From Zhengitettix transpicula (Eukaryota > Arthropoda > Insecta > Orthoptera > Tetrigidae): a DNA stretch of 64,000 nucleotides. Made by a program: the position numbers and the translations under genes. The notes under the pieces are model-generated. The model made no database searches, was not told the origin of the DNA, and saw only the letters and a program-made list of their open reading frames with translations. Below are positions 37,914 to 51,099 of the stretch, in pieces. Within the stretch, counting starts at the first letter, position 1, and every line of letters starts with the position of its first letter. The stretch is from positions 1 to 64,000 of the forward strand of contig JAYJMR010000088.1 of NCBI GenBank assembly GCA_037074705.1, in the 5' to 3' direction.

Positions 37914-40106
37914 ATTTTGATATATTAATTAATATTAATAGATTAAGATTTTAGAAGTGCTGGTTTGAGTAATTTTTATAAAGAACGAGTCATTTATTAT
38001 GAAATAAGACTTTGTTATTTGAAGATTCTTGGTTGGTGAAATTCCAAACTTGTCGTCGAAACGTCGAAATATTATGATATATTAATTAATATTAATAGAT
38101 TAAGATTTTAGAAGTGCTGGTTTGAGTAATTTTTATAAAGAACGAGTCATTTATTATGAAATAAGACTTTGTTATTTGAAGATTCTTGGTTGGTGAAATT
38201 CCAAACTTGTCGTCGAAACGTCGAAATATTACGATATATTAATTAATATTAATAGATTAAGATTTTAGAAGTGCTGGTTTGAGTAATTTTTATAAAGAAC
38301 GAGTCATTTATTATGAAATAAGACTTTGTTATTTGAAGATTCTTGTTGGTGAAATTCCAAACTTGTCGTCGAAACGTCGAAATATTTGATATATTAATTA
38401 ATATTAATAGATTAAGATTTTAGAAGTGCTGGTTTGAGTAATTTTTATAAAGAACGAGTCATTTATTATGAAATAAGACTTTGTTATTTGAAGATTCTTG
38501 GTTGGTGAAATTCCAAACTTGTCGTCGAAACGTCGAAATATTATGATATATTAATTAATATTAATAGATTAAGATTTTAGAAGTGCAGGTTTGAGTAATT
38601 TTTATAAAGAACGAATCATTTATTATGAAATAAGACTTTGTTATTTGAAGATTCTTGGTTGGTGAAATTCCAAACTTGTCGTCGAAACGTCGAAATATTA
38701 TGATATATTAATTAGTATTAATAGATTATGAATTTAGAAGTGCTGGTTTGAGTAATTTTTATAAGAACGAGTCATTTATTATGAAATAAGACTTTGTTAT
38801 TTGACGATTCTTGGTTGGTGAAATTCCAAACTTCTCGTCGAAACGTCGAAATATGGGATATATTAATTAATATTAATAGATTAAGATTTTAAAAATGCAG
38901 GTTTGACTAATTTTTATAAAGAACGAGTCATTTATTATGAAATAAGACTTTGTTATTTGAAGATTCTTGGTTGGTGAAATTCCAAACTTGTCGTCGAAAC
39001 GTCGAAATATTACGATATATTAATTAATATTAATGGATTAAGATTTAGAAGTGCAGGTTTGAGTAATTTTTATAAAGAACGAGTCATTTATTATGAAATA
39101 AGACTTTGTTATTTGAAGATTCTTGGTTGGTGAAATTCCAAACTTGTCGTCGAAACGTCGAAATATTACGATATATTAATTAATATTAATAGATTAAGAT
39201 TTTAGAAGTGCAGGTTTGAGTAATTTTTATAAAGAACGAATCATTTATTATGAAATAAGACTTTGTTATTTGAAGATTCTTGGTTGGTGAAATTCCAAAC
39301 TTGTCGTCGAAACGTCGAAATATTACGATATATTAATTAATATTAATAGTTTAAGATTTTAGAAGTGCAGGTTTGACTAATTTTTAAAAAGAACGAGTCA
39401 TTTATTATGAAATAAGACTTTGTTATTTGAAGATTCTTGTTGGTGAAATTCCAAACTTGTCGTCGAAACGTCGAAATATTTTGATATATTAATTAATATT
39501 AATAGATTAAGATTTTAGAAGTGCTGGTTTGAGTAATTTTTATAAAGAACGAGTCATTTATTATGAAATAAGACTTTGTTATTTGAAGATTCTTGGTTGG
39601 TGAAATTCCAAACTTGTCGTCGAAACGTCGAAATATTACGATATATTAATTAATATTAATGGATTAAGATTTTAGAAGTGCAGGTTTGAGTAATTTTTAT
39701 AAAGAACGAGTCATTTATTATGAAATAAGACTTTGTTATTTGAAGATTCTTGGTTGGTGAAATTCCAAACTTGTCGTCGAAACGTCGAAATATTTTGATA
39801 TATTAATTAATATTAATAGATTAAGATTTTAGAAGTGCTGGTTTGAGTAATTTTTATAAAGAACGAGTCATTTATTATAAAATAAGACTTTGTTATTTGA
39901 AGATTCTTGGTTGGTGAAATTCCAAACTTGTCGTCGAAACGTCGAAATATTACGATATATTAATTAATATTAATGGATTAAGATTTTAGAAGTGCTGGTT
40001 TGAGTAATTTTATAAAGAACGAGTCATTTATTATAAATTAAGAATCTTTGTTATTTGAAGATTCTTGGTTGGTGAAATTCCAAACTTGTCGTCGAAACGT
40101 CGAAAT
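37914..40106 (+). repeat. 21-monomer higher-order repeat, partial copy D2
   Basis: It follows D1 for about fourteen monomers and then breaks off near 40.0 kb, at a damaged monomer (AAATTAAGAATCTTTG near 40036). Compared with D1 it contains several extra 1-bp losses: TTCTTGTTGG at 38341 and 39431, a TTG triplet one T short at 38384, ATAAGAACG at 38761, and ATATGGGAT at 38851. Confidence 0.82.
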
Positions 40107-40830
40107 ATTTTGATATATTAATTAATATTAATAGATTAAGATTTTAGAAGTGCTGGTTTGAGTAATTTTTATAAAGAACGAGTCATTTATTATGAAATAA
40201 GACTTTGTTATTTGAAGATTCTTGGTTGGTGAAATTCCAAACTTGTCGTCGAAACGTCGAAATATTACGATATATTAATTAATATTAATAGATTAAGATT
40301 TAGAAGTGCTGGTTTGAGTAATTTTTATAAAGAACGAGTCATTTATTATGAAATAAGACTTTGTTATTTGAAGATTCTTGGTTGGTGAAATTCCAAACTT
40401 GTCGTCGAAACGTCGAAATATTATGATATATTAATTAATATTAATAGATTAAGATTTTAGAAGTGCAGGTTTGAGTAATTTTTATAAAGAACGAATCATT
40501 TATTATGAAATAAGACTTTGTTATTTGAAGATTCTTGGTTGGTGAAATTCCAAACTTGTCGTCGAAACGTCGAAATATTATGATATATTAATTAGTATTA
40601 ATAGATTAAGATTTTAGAAGTGCTGGTTTGAGTAATTTTTATAAAGAACGAGTCATTTATTTTGAAATAAGACTTCGTTATTTGAAGATTCTTGGTTGGA
40701 GAAATTCCAAACTTGTCGTCGAAATATTGGGATATATTAATTAATATTAATAGATTAAGATTTTAGAAAGTGCAGGTTTGACTAATTTTTATAAAGAACG
40801 AGTCATTTATTATGAAATAAGACTTTGTTA
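40107..40830 (+). repeat. 21-monomer repeat, condensed third copy D3
   Basis: The monomer order is TTG (about 40107), ACG with AATAG, ATG with AACGAATC, ATG with ATTAGTATT, then GGG with GACTAATTTTTATAAAG. In D1 the order is TTG, ATG, ACG with AATAG, TTG, ATG with AACGAATC, ATTAGTATT, GGG. Two monomers are thus missing. The GGG monomer also lacks one copy of the 8-mer CGTCGAAA (about 40719). Confidence 0.75.
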
Positions 40831-43800
40831 TTTGAAGATTCTTGGTTGGTGAAATTCCAAACTTGTCGTCGAAACGTCGAAATTTTACGTAATATTAATT
40901 AATATTAATGGATTAAGATTTTAGAAGTGCAGGTTTGAGTAATTTTTATAAAGAACGAGTCATTTATTATGAAATAATCTTTGTTATTTGAAGATTCTTG
41001 GTTGGTGAAATTCCAAACTTGTCGTCGAAACGTCGAAATATTACGATATATTAATTAATATTAATGGATTAAGATTTTAGAAGTGCAGGTTTGAGTAATT
41101 TTTATAAAGAACGAATCATTTATTATGAAATAAGACTTTGTTATTTGAAGATTCTTGGTTGGTGAAATTCCAAACTTGTCGTCGAAAACGGTCGAAATAT
41201 TACGATATATTAATTAATATTAATGGAATAAGATTTTAGAAGTGCAGTTTTGAGTAATTTTTATAAGAGCGAGTCTTTTATTATGAAATAAGACTTTGTT
41301 ATTTGAAGATTCTTGGTTGGTGAAATTCCAAACTTGTCGTCGAAACGTCGAAATATTGGATATATTAATTAATATTAATAGATTAAGATTTTAGAAGTGC
41401 AGGTTTGAGTAATTTTTATAAAGAACGAGTCATTTATTATGAAATAAGACTTTGTTATTTGAAGATTCTTGGTTGGTGAAATTCCAAACTTGTCGTCGAA
41501 ACGTCGAAATATTACGATATATTAATTAATATTAATGGATTAAGATTTTAGAAGTGCAGGTTTGAGTAATTTTTATAAAGAACGAGTCATTTATTATGAA
41601 ATAAGACTTTGTTATTTGAAGATTCTTTGTTGGTGAAATTCCAACTTGTCGTCGAAACGTCGAAATATTACGATATATTAATTAATATTAATGGATTAAG
41701 ATTTTAGAAGTGCTGGTTTGAGTAATTTTTATAAAGAACGAGTCATTTATTATGAAATAAGATTTTGTTATTTGAAGATTCTTGGTTGGTGAAATTCCAA
41801 ACTTGTCGTCGAAACGTCGAAATATTACGATATATTAATTAATATTAATGGATTAAGATTTTAGAAGTGCAGGTTTGAGTAATTTTTATAAAGAACGAGT
41901 CATTTATTATGAAATAAGACTTTGTTATTTGAAGATTCTTGGTTGGTGAAATTCCAAACTTGTCGTCGAAACGTCGAAATATTACGATATATTAATTAAT
42001 ATTAATGGATGAAGATTTTAGAAGTGCTGGTTGAGTAATTTTTATAAAGAACGAGTCATTTATTATGAAATAAGACTTTATTATTTGAAGATTCTTGGTT
42101 GGTGAAATTCCAAACTTGTCGTCGAAACGTCGAAATATTACCATATATTAATTAATATTAATGGAATAAGATTTTAGAAGTGCAGGTTTGAGTAATTTTT
42201 ATAAAGAACGAGTCATTTGTTATGAAATAAGACTTTGTTATTTGAAGAATCTTGGTTGGTGAAATTCCAAACTTGTCGTCGAAACGTCGAAATTTATTAC
42301 GATATATTAATTAATATTAATGGATTAAGATTATAGAAGTGCTGGTTTGAGTAAATTTTATAAAGAACGAGTCATTTATTATGAAATAAGACTTTGTTAT
42401 TTGAAGATTCTTGGTTGGTGAAATTCCAAACTTGTCGTCGAAACGTCGAAATATTACGATATATTAATTAATATTAATGGATTAAGATTTTAGAAGTGCT
42501 GGTTTGAGTAATTTTTATAAAGAACGAGTCATTTATTATGAAATAAGACTTTGTTATTTGAAGATTCTTGGTTGGTGTAATTCCAAACTTGTCGTCGAAA
42601 CGTCGAAATATTACGATATATTAATTAATATTAATGGATTAAGATTTTAGAAGTGCTGGTTTGAGTAATTTTTATAAAGAACGAGTCATTTATTATGAAA
42701 TAAGACTTTGTTATTTGAAGATTCTTGGTTGGTGAAATTCCAAACTTGTCGTCGAAACGTCGAAATATTACGATATATTAATTAATATTAATGGATTAAG
42801 ATTTTAGAAGTGCTGGTTTGAGTAATTTTTATAAAGAACGAGTCATTTATTATGAAATAAGACTTTGTTATTTGAAGATTCTTGGTTGGTGAAATTCCAA
42901 ACTTGTCGTCGAAACGTCGAAATATTACGATATATTAATTAATATTAATGGATGAAGATTTTAGAAGTGCTGGTTTGAGTAATTTTTATAAAGAACGAAT
43001 CATTTATTATGAAATAAGACTTTGTTATTTGAAGATTCTTGGTTGGTGAAATTCCTTACTTGTCGTCGAAACGTCGAAATATTACGATATATTAAATAAT
43101 ATTAATGGATTAAGATTTTAGAAGTGCAGGTTTGAGTAATTTTTATAAAGAACGAGTCATTTATTATGAAATAAGACTTTGTTATTTGAAGATTCTTGGT
43201 TGGTGAAATTCCAAACTTGTCGTCGAAACGTCGAAATATTACGATATATTAATTAATATTAATAGATTAAGATTTTAGAAGTGCAGGTTTGACTAATTTT
43301 TAAAAAGAACGAGTCATTTATTATGAAATAAGACTTTGTTATTAGAAGATTCTTGGTTGGTGAAATTCCAAACTTGTCATCGAAACGTCGAAATATTACG
43401 ATATATTAATTAATATTAATAGATTAAGATTTTAGAAGTGCTGGTTTGAGTAATTTTTATAAAGAACGAATCATTTATTATGAAATAAGACTTTGTTATT
43501 TGAAGATAATTGGTTGGTGAAATTCCAAACTTGTCGTCGAAACGTCGAAATATTATGATATATTAATTAGTATTAATAGATTAAGATTTTAGAAGTGCTG
43601 GTTTGAGTAATTTTTATAAAGAACGAGTCATTTATTATGAAATAAGACTTTGTTATTTGAAGATTCTTGGTTGGTGAAATTCCAAACTTGTCGTCGAAAC
43701 GTCGAAATATTGGGATATATTAATTAATATTAATAGATTAAGATTTTAAAAGTGCAGGTTTGACTAATTTTTATAAAGAACGAGTCATTTATTATGAAAT

Positions 43801-46800
43801 AAGACTTTGTTATTTGAAGATTCTTGGTTGGTGAAATTCCAAACTTGTCGTCGAAACGTCGAAATATTACGATATATTAATTAATATTAATGGATTAAGA
43901 TTTTAGATGTGCAGGTTTGAGTAATTTTTATAAAGAACGAGTCATTTATTATTAAATAAGACTTTGTTATTTGAAGATTCTTGGTTGGTGAAATTCCAAA
44001 CTTGTCGTCGAAACGTCGAAATATTACGATATATTAATTAATATTAATGGATTAAGATTTTAGAAGTGCAGGTTTGAGTAATTTTTATAAAGAACGAGTC
44101 ATTTATTATGAAATAAGACTTTGTTATTTGAAGGATCTTGGTTGGTGAAATTCCAAACTTGTCGTCGAAACGTCGAAATATTACGATATAATTATTAATA
44201 TTAATGGATTAAGATTTTAGAAGTGCAGGTTTGAGTAATTTTTATAAAGAACGGGCCATTTATTATGAAATAAGACTTTGTTATTTGAAGATTCTTGGTT
44301 GGTGAAATTCCAAACTTGTCGTCGAAACATCGAAATATTACGATATATTAATTAATATTAATGGATTAAGATTTTAGAAGTGCTGGTTTGAGTAATTTTT
44401 ATAAAGAACGAGTCATTTATTATGAAATAAGACTTTGTTATTTGAAGATTCTTGGTTGGTGAAATTCCAAACTTGTCGTCGAAACGTCGAAATATTACGA
44501 TATATTAATTAATATTAATGGATTAAGATTTTAGAAGTGCTGGTTTGAGTAATTTTTATAAAGAACGAGTCATTTATTATAAAATAAGACTTTTGTTATT
44601 TGAAGATTCTTGGTTGGTGAAATTACAAACTTGTCGTCGAAACGTCGAAATATTACGATATATTAATTAATATTAATGGATTAAGATTTTAGAAGTGCTG
44701 GTTTGAGTAATTTTTATAAAGAACGAAGTCATTTATTATGAAATAAGACTTTGTTATTTGAAGATTCTTGGTTGGTGAAATTCCAAACTTGTCGTCGAAA
44801 CGTCGAAATATTACGAAATATTAATTAATATTAATGGATTAAGATTTTAGAAGTGCTGGTTTGAGTAATTTTTATAAAGAACGAATCATTTATTATGAAA
44901 TAAGACTTTGTTATTTGAAGATTCTTGGTTGGTGAAATTCCAAACTTGTCGTCGAAACGTCGAAATATTACGATATATTAATTAATATTAATGGATTAAG
45001 ATTTTAGAAGTGCTGGTTTGAGTAATTTTTATAAAGAACGAGTCATTTATTATGAAATAAGACTTTGTTATTTGAAGATTCTTGGTTGGTGAAATTCGAA
45101 ACTTGTCGTCGAAACGTCGAAATATTACGATATATTAATTAATATTAATGGATTAAGATTTTAGAAGTGCTGGTTTGAGTAATTTTTATAAAGAACGAAT
45201 CATTTATTATGAAATAAGACTTTGTTATTTGAAGATTCTTGGTTGGTGAAATTCCAAACTTGTCGTCGAAACGTCGAAATATTACGATATATTAATTAAT
45301 ATTAATGGATTAAGATTTTAGAAGTGCTGGTTTGAGTAATTTTTATAAAGAACGAGTCATTTATTATGAAATAAGACTTTGTTATTTGAAGATTCTTGGT
45401 TGGTGAAATTCCAAACTTGTCGTCGAAACGTCGAAATATTACGATATATTAATTAATATTAATGGATTAAGATTTTAGAAGTGCTGGTTTGAGTAATTTT
45501 TATACAGAAAGAGTCATTTATTATGAAATAAGACTTTGTTATTTGAAGATTCTTGGTTGGTGAAATTCCAAACTTGTCGTCGAAACGTCGAAATATTACG
45601 ATATATTAATTAATATTAATGGATGAAGATTTTAGAAGTGCTGGTTTGAGTAATTTTTATAAAGAACGAATCACTTATTATGAAATAAGACTTTGTTATT
45701 TGAAGATTCTTGGTTGGTGAAATTCCAAACTTGTCGTCGAAACGTCGAAATATTACGATATATTAAATAATATTAATGGATTAAGATTTTAGAAGTGCAG
45801 GTTTAAGTAATTTTTATAAAGAACGAGTCATTTATTATGAAATAAGACTTTGTTATTTGAAGATTCTTGGTTGGTGAAATTCCAAACTTGTCGTCGAAAC
45901 GTCGAAATATTACGATATATTAATTAATATTAATGGATTAAGATTTTAGAAGTGCTGGTTTGAGTAATTTTTATAAAGAACGAGTCATTTATTATGAAAT
46001 AAGACTTTGTTATTTGAAGATTCTTGGTTGGTGAAATTCCAAACTTGTCGTCGAAACGTCGAAATATTACGATATATTAATTAATATTAATGGATTAAGA
46101 TTTTAGAAGTGCTGGTTTGAGTAATTTTTATAAAGAACGAGTCATTTATTATGAAATAAGAGTTTGTTATTTGAAGATTCTTGGTTGGTGAAATTCCAAA
46201 CTTGTCGTCGAAACGTCGAAATATTACGATATATTAATTAATATTAATGGATTAAGATTTTCGAAGTGCAGGTTTGAGTAATTTTTATAAAGAACGAGTC
46301 ATTTATTATGAAATAAGACTTTGTTATTTGAAGATTCTTGGTTGGTGAAATTCCAAACTTGTCGTCGAAACGTCGAAATATTACGATATATTAATTAATA
46401 TTAATAGATTAAGATTTTAGAAGTGCAGGTTTGAGTAATTTTTATAAAGAACGAGTCATTTATTATGAAATAAGACTTTGTTATTTGAAGATTCTTGGTT
46501 GGTGAAATTCCAAACTTGTCGTCGAAACGTCGAAATATTACGATATATTAATTAATATTAATGGATTAAGATTTTAGAAGTGCAGGTTTGAGTAATTTTT
46601 ATAAAGAACGAGTCATTTATTATGAAATAAGACTTTGTTATTTGAAGATTCTTGGTTGGTGAAATTCCAAACTTGTCGTCGAAACGTCGAAATATTACGA
46701 TATATTATATAATATTAATGGATTAAGATTTTAGAAGTGCAGGTTTGAGTAATTTTTAAAAAGAACGAGTCATTTATTATGAAATAAGACTTTGTTATTT

Positions 46801-47156
46801 GAAGATTCTTGGTTGGTGAAATTCCAAACTTGTCGTCGAAACGTCGAAATATTACGATATATTAATTAATATTAATGGATTAAGATTTTAGAAGTGCAGG
46901 TTTGAGTAATTTTTATAAAGAACGAGTCATTTATTATGAAATAAGACTTTGTTATTTGAAGATTCTTGGTTGGTGAAATTCCAAACTTGTCGTCGAAACG
47001 TCGAAATATTACGATATATTAATTAATATTAATGGATTAAGATTTTAGAAGTGCTGGTTTGAGTAATTTTTATAAAGAACGAGTCATTTATTATGAAATA
47101 AGACTTTGTTATTTGAAGATTCTTGGTTGGTGAAATTCCAAACTTGTCGTCGAAAC
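40831..47156 (+). repeat. Mixed monomers, mostly ACG type, indel-rich at the left
   Basis: From about 40.8 to 42.3 kb the monomers carry irregular changes (TTTTACGTAATATT at 40883, AATAATCTTTG near 40975, CGAAAACGGTCG at 41184, CGAAATTTATTACG at 42287). From 42.3 to 47.1 kb most are full-length ACG/AATGG monomers, many with T at the A/T site (GTGCTGG). GACTAATTTTTAAAAAG is at 43291, and the ATTAGTATT and GGG pair is at about 43.57-43.72 kb. AACGAATC monomers alternate with AACGAGTC between 44.88 and 45.35 kb. No long block repeat was found. Confidence 0.8.
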
Positions 47157-48330
47157 GTTGAAATATTATGATATATTAATTAATATTAATAGATTAAGAT
47201 TTTAGAAGTGCAGGTTTGAGTAATTTTTATAAAGAACGAATCATTTATTATGAAAAAAGACTTTGTTATTTGAAGATTCTTGGTTGGTGAAATTCCAAAC
47301 TTGTCGTCGAAACGTCGAAATATTATGATATATTAATTAGTATTAATAGATTAAGAATTTAGAAGTGCTGGTTTGAGTAATTTTTATAAAGAACGAGTCA
47401 TTTATTATGAAATAAGACTTCGTTATTTGAAGATTCTTGGTTGGTGAAATTCCAAACTTGTCGTCGAAACGTCGAAATATTACGATATATTAATTAATAT
47501 TAATGGATGAAGATTTTAGAAGTGCTGGTTTGAGTAATTTTTATAAAGAAAGAATCATTTATTATGAAATAAGACTTTGTTATTTGAAGATTCTTGGTTG
47601 GTGAAATTCCAAACTTGTCGTCGAAACGTCGAAATATTACGATATATTAAATAATATTAATGGATTAAGATTTTAGAAGTGCAGGTTTGAGTAATTTTTA
47701 TAAAGAACGAGTCATTTATTATGAAATAAGACTTTGTTATTTGAAGATTCTTGGTTGGTGAAATTCCAAACTTGTCGTCGAAACGTCGAAATATTACGAT
47801 ATATTAATTAATATTAATGGATTAAGATTTTAGAAGTGCAGGTTTGAGTAATTTTTATAAAGAACGAGTCATTTATTATGAAATAAGACTTTGTTATTTG
47901 AAGATTCTTGGTTGGTGAAATTCCAAACTTGTCGTCGAAACGTCGAAATATTACGATATATTAATTAATATTAATGGATTAAGATTTCAGAAGTGCAGGT
48001 TTGAGTAATTTTTATAAAGAACGAGTCATTTATTATGAAATAAGACTTTGTTATTTGAAGATTCTTGGTTGGTGAAATTCCAAACTTGTCGTCGAAACGT
48101 CGAAATATTACGATATATTAATTAATATTAATGGATTAAGATTTTAGAAGTGCAGGTTTGAGTAATTTTTATAAAGAACGAGTCATTTATTATGAAATAA
48201 GACTTTGTTATTTGAAGATTCTTGGTTGGTGAAATTCCAAACTTAACGTCGAAATATTACGATATATTAATTAATATTAATGGATTAAGATTTTAGAAGT
48301 GCAGGTTTGAGTAATTTTTATAAAGAACGA
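47157..48330 (+). repeat. Shared segment of a 13-monomer period, copy E1
   Basis: A GTTGAAATATTATGAT monomer (47157), an ATTAGTATT monomer with AAGAATTT, a GGATGAAG monomer with AAGAAAGAATC, a TTAAATAATATT monomer, three ordinary units and a CTTAACGTCG monomer (48243) appear in this order. The same order begins at 49191, 2034 bp later (13 x 157 = 2041). Here the CTTAACG monomer has lost one 8-mer copy. About eight monomers are shared; the other five between 48.33 and 49.19 kb have no counterpart. Confidence 0.83.
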
Positions 48331-49190
48331 GTCATTTATTATGAAATAAGACTTTGTTATTTGAAGATTCTTGGTTGGTGAAATTCCAAACTTGTCGTCG
48401 AAACGTCGAAATATTGGGATATATTAATTAATATTAATAGATTAAGATTTTAGAAGTGCAGGTTTGAGTAATTTTTTTAAAGAACGAGTCATTTATTATG
48501 AAATAAGACTTTGTTATTTGAAGATTCTTGGTAGGTGAAATTCCAAACTTGTCGTCGAAACGTCGAAATATTACGATATATTAATTAATATTAATGGATT
48601 AAGATTTTAGAAGTGCAGGTTTGAGTAATTTTTATAAAGAACGAGTCATTTATTATGAAATAAGACTTTGTTATTTGAAGATTCTTGGTTGGTGAAATTC
48701 CAAACTTGTCGTCGAAACGTCGAAATATTACGATATATATTAATTAATATTAATGGATTAAGATTTTAGAAGTGCTGGTTTGAGTAATTTTTATAAAGAA
48801 CGAATCATTTATTATGAACTAAGACTTTGTTATTTGAAGATTCTTGGTTGGTGAAATTCCAAACTTGTCGTCGAAACGTCGAAATATTACGATATATTAA
48901 TTAATATTAATGGATTAGGATTTAGAAGTGCTGGTTTGAGTAATTTTTAAAAAGAACGAGTCATTTATTATGAAATAAGACTTTGTTATTTGAAGATTCT
49001 TGGTTGGTGAAATTCCAAACTTGTCGTCGAAACGTCGAAATATTACGATATATTAATTAATATTAATGGATTAAGATTTTAGAAGTGCTGGTTTGAGTAA
49101 TTTTTATAAAGAACGAGTCATTTATTATGAAATAAGACTTTGTTATTTGAAGATTCTTGGTTGGTGAAATTCCAAACTTGTCGTCGAAAC
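48331..49190 (+). repeat. Remaining monomers between the two E copies
   Basis: This is ordinary satellite: a GGG monomer (about 48415), an ACG unit, an ACG unit with an extra AT (ATATATATT, 48731), an ACG unit with GGATTAGGATTTAG (48913) and TTTTTAAAAAG, and an ACG unit with GTGCTGG. It completes the 13-monomer period of copy E1 but differs from what follows copy E2. Confidence 0.75.
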
Positions 49191-50365
49191 GTTGAAATAT
49201 TATGATATATTAATTAATATTAATAGATTAAGATTTTAGAAGTGCAGGTTTGAGTAATTTTTATAAAGAACGAATCATTTATTATGAAATAAGACTTTGT
49301 TATTTGAAGATACTTGGTTGGTGAAATTCCAAACTTGTCATCGAAACGTCGAAATATTATGATATATTAATTAGTATTAATAGATTAAGAATTTAGAAGT
49401 GCTGGTTTGAGTAATTTTTATAAAGAACGAGTCATTTATTATGAAATAAGACTTTGTTATTTGAAGATTCTTGGTTGGTGAAATTCCAAACTTGTCGTCG
49501 AAACGTCGAAATATTACGATATATTAATTAATATTAATGGATGAAGATTTTAGAAGTGCTGGTTTGAGTAATTTTTATAAAGAAAGAATCATTTATTATG
49601 AAATAAGACTTTGTTATTTGAAGATTCTTGTTTGGTGAAATTCCAAACTTGTCGTCGAAACGTCGAAATATTACGATATATTAAATAATATTAATGGATT
49701 AAGATTTTAGAAGTGCAGGTTTGAGTAATTTTTATAAAGAACGAGTCATTTATTATGAAATAAGACTTTGTTATTTGAAGATTCTTGGTTGGTGAAATTC
49801 CAAACTTGTCGTCGAAACGTCGAAATATTACGATATATTAATTAATATTAATGGATTAAGATTTTAGAAGTGCAGGTTTGAGTAATTTTTATAAAGAACG
49901 AGTCATTTATTATGAAATAAGACTTTGTTATTTGAAGATTCTTGGTTGGTGAAATTCCAAACGTCGTCGAAACGTCGAAATATTACGATATATTAATAAT
50001 TATTTATGGATTAAGATTTTAGAAGTGCAGGTTTGAGTAATTTTTATAAAGAACGAGTCATTTATTATGAAATAAGACTTTGTTATTTGAAGATTCTTGG
50101 TTGGTGAAATTCCAAACTTGTCGTCGAAACGTCGAAATATTACGATATATTAATTAATATTAATGGATTAAAATTTTAGAAGTGCAGGTTTGAGTAATTT
50201 TTATAAAGAACGAGTCATTTATTATGAAATAAGACTTTGTTATTTGAAGATTCTTGGTTGGTGAAATTCCAAACTTAACGTCGAAACGTCGAAATATTAC
50301 GATATATTAATTAATATTAATGGATTAAGATTTTAGAAGTGCAGGTTTGAGTAATTTTTATAAAG
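49191..50365 (+). repeat. Shared segment of a 13-monomer period, copy E2
   Basis: It repeats E1 at an offset of 2032-2034 bp, with CTTAACGTCG at 50274 in a monomer that still has both 8-mer copies. Private changes are GTCATCG at 49338, TTGTTTGG at 49628, AAACGTCGTCG (2 bp short) at 49960, and ATTAATAATTATTTATGG at 49993. After 50.37 kb the next monomer is an ATTAGTATT type, not the GGG type that follows E1. Confidence 0.83.
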
Positions 50366-51099
50366 AACGAGTCATTTATTATGAAATAAGACTTTGTTAT
50401 TTGAAGATTCTTGGTTGGTGAAATTCCAAACTTGTCGTCGAAACGTCGAAATATTATGATATATTAATTAGTATTAATAGATTAAGATTTTAGAAGTGCT
50501 GGTTTGAGTAATTTTTATAAAGAACGAGTCATTTATTATGAAATAAGACTTTGTTATTTGAAGATTCTTGGTTTGGTGAAATTCCAAACTTGTCGTCGAA
50601 ACGTCGAAATATTACGATATATTAATTAATATTAATGGATTAAGATTTTAGAAGTGCAGGTTTGAGTAATTTTTATAAAGAACGAGTCATTTATTATGAA
50701 ATAAGACTTTGTTATTTGAAGATTCTTGGTTGGTGAAATTCCAAACTTGTCGTCGAAACGTCGAAATATTACGATATATTAATAATATTAATGGATTAAG
50801 ATTTTAGAAGTGCAGGTTTGAGTAATTTTTATAAAGAACGAGTCATTTATTATGAAATAAGACTTTGTTATTTGAAGATTCTTGGTTGGTGAAATTCCAA
50901 ACTTGTCGTCGAAACGTCGAAATATTGGGATATATTAATTAATATTAATAGATTAAGATTTTAGAAATGCAGGTTTGAGTAATTTTTATAAAGAACGAGT
51001 CATTTATTATGAAATAAGACTTTGTTATTTGAAGATTCTTCGTTGGTGTAATTCCAAACTTGTCGTCGAAACGTCGAAATATTACGATATATTAATTAA
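50366..51099 (+). repeat. Mixed monomers between the E and F blocks
   Basis: These are ordinary satellite units: an ATG/ATTAGTATT monomer (about 50457), an ACG unit with an extra T (CTTGGTTTGG, 50569), a unit with ATTAATAATATT (50777), a GGG unit with GAAATGCAG (50965) and a unit with TTCTTCGTTGGTGTAATT (51037). Nothing other than satellite is seen. Confidence 0.8.
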
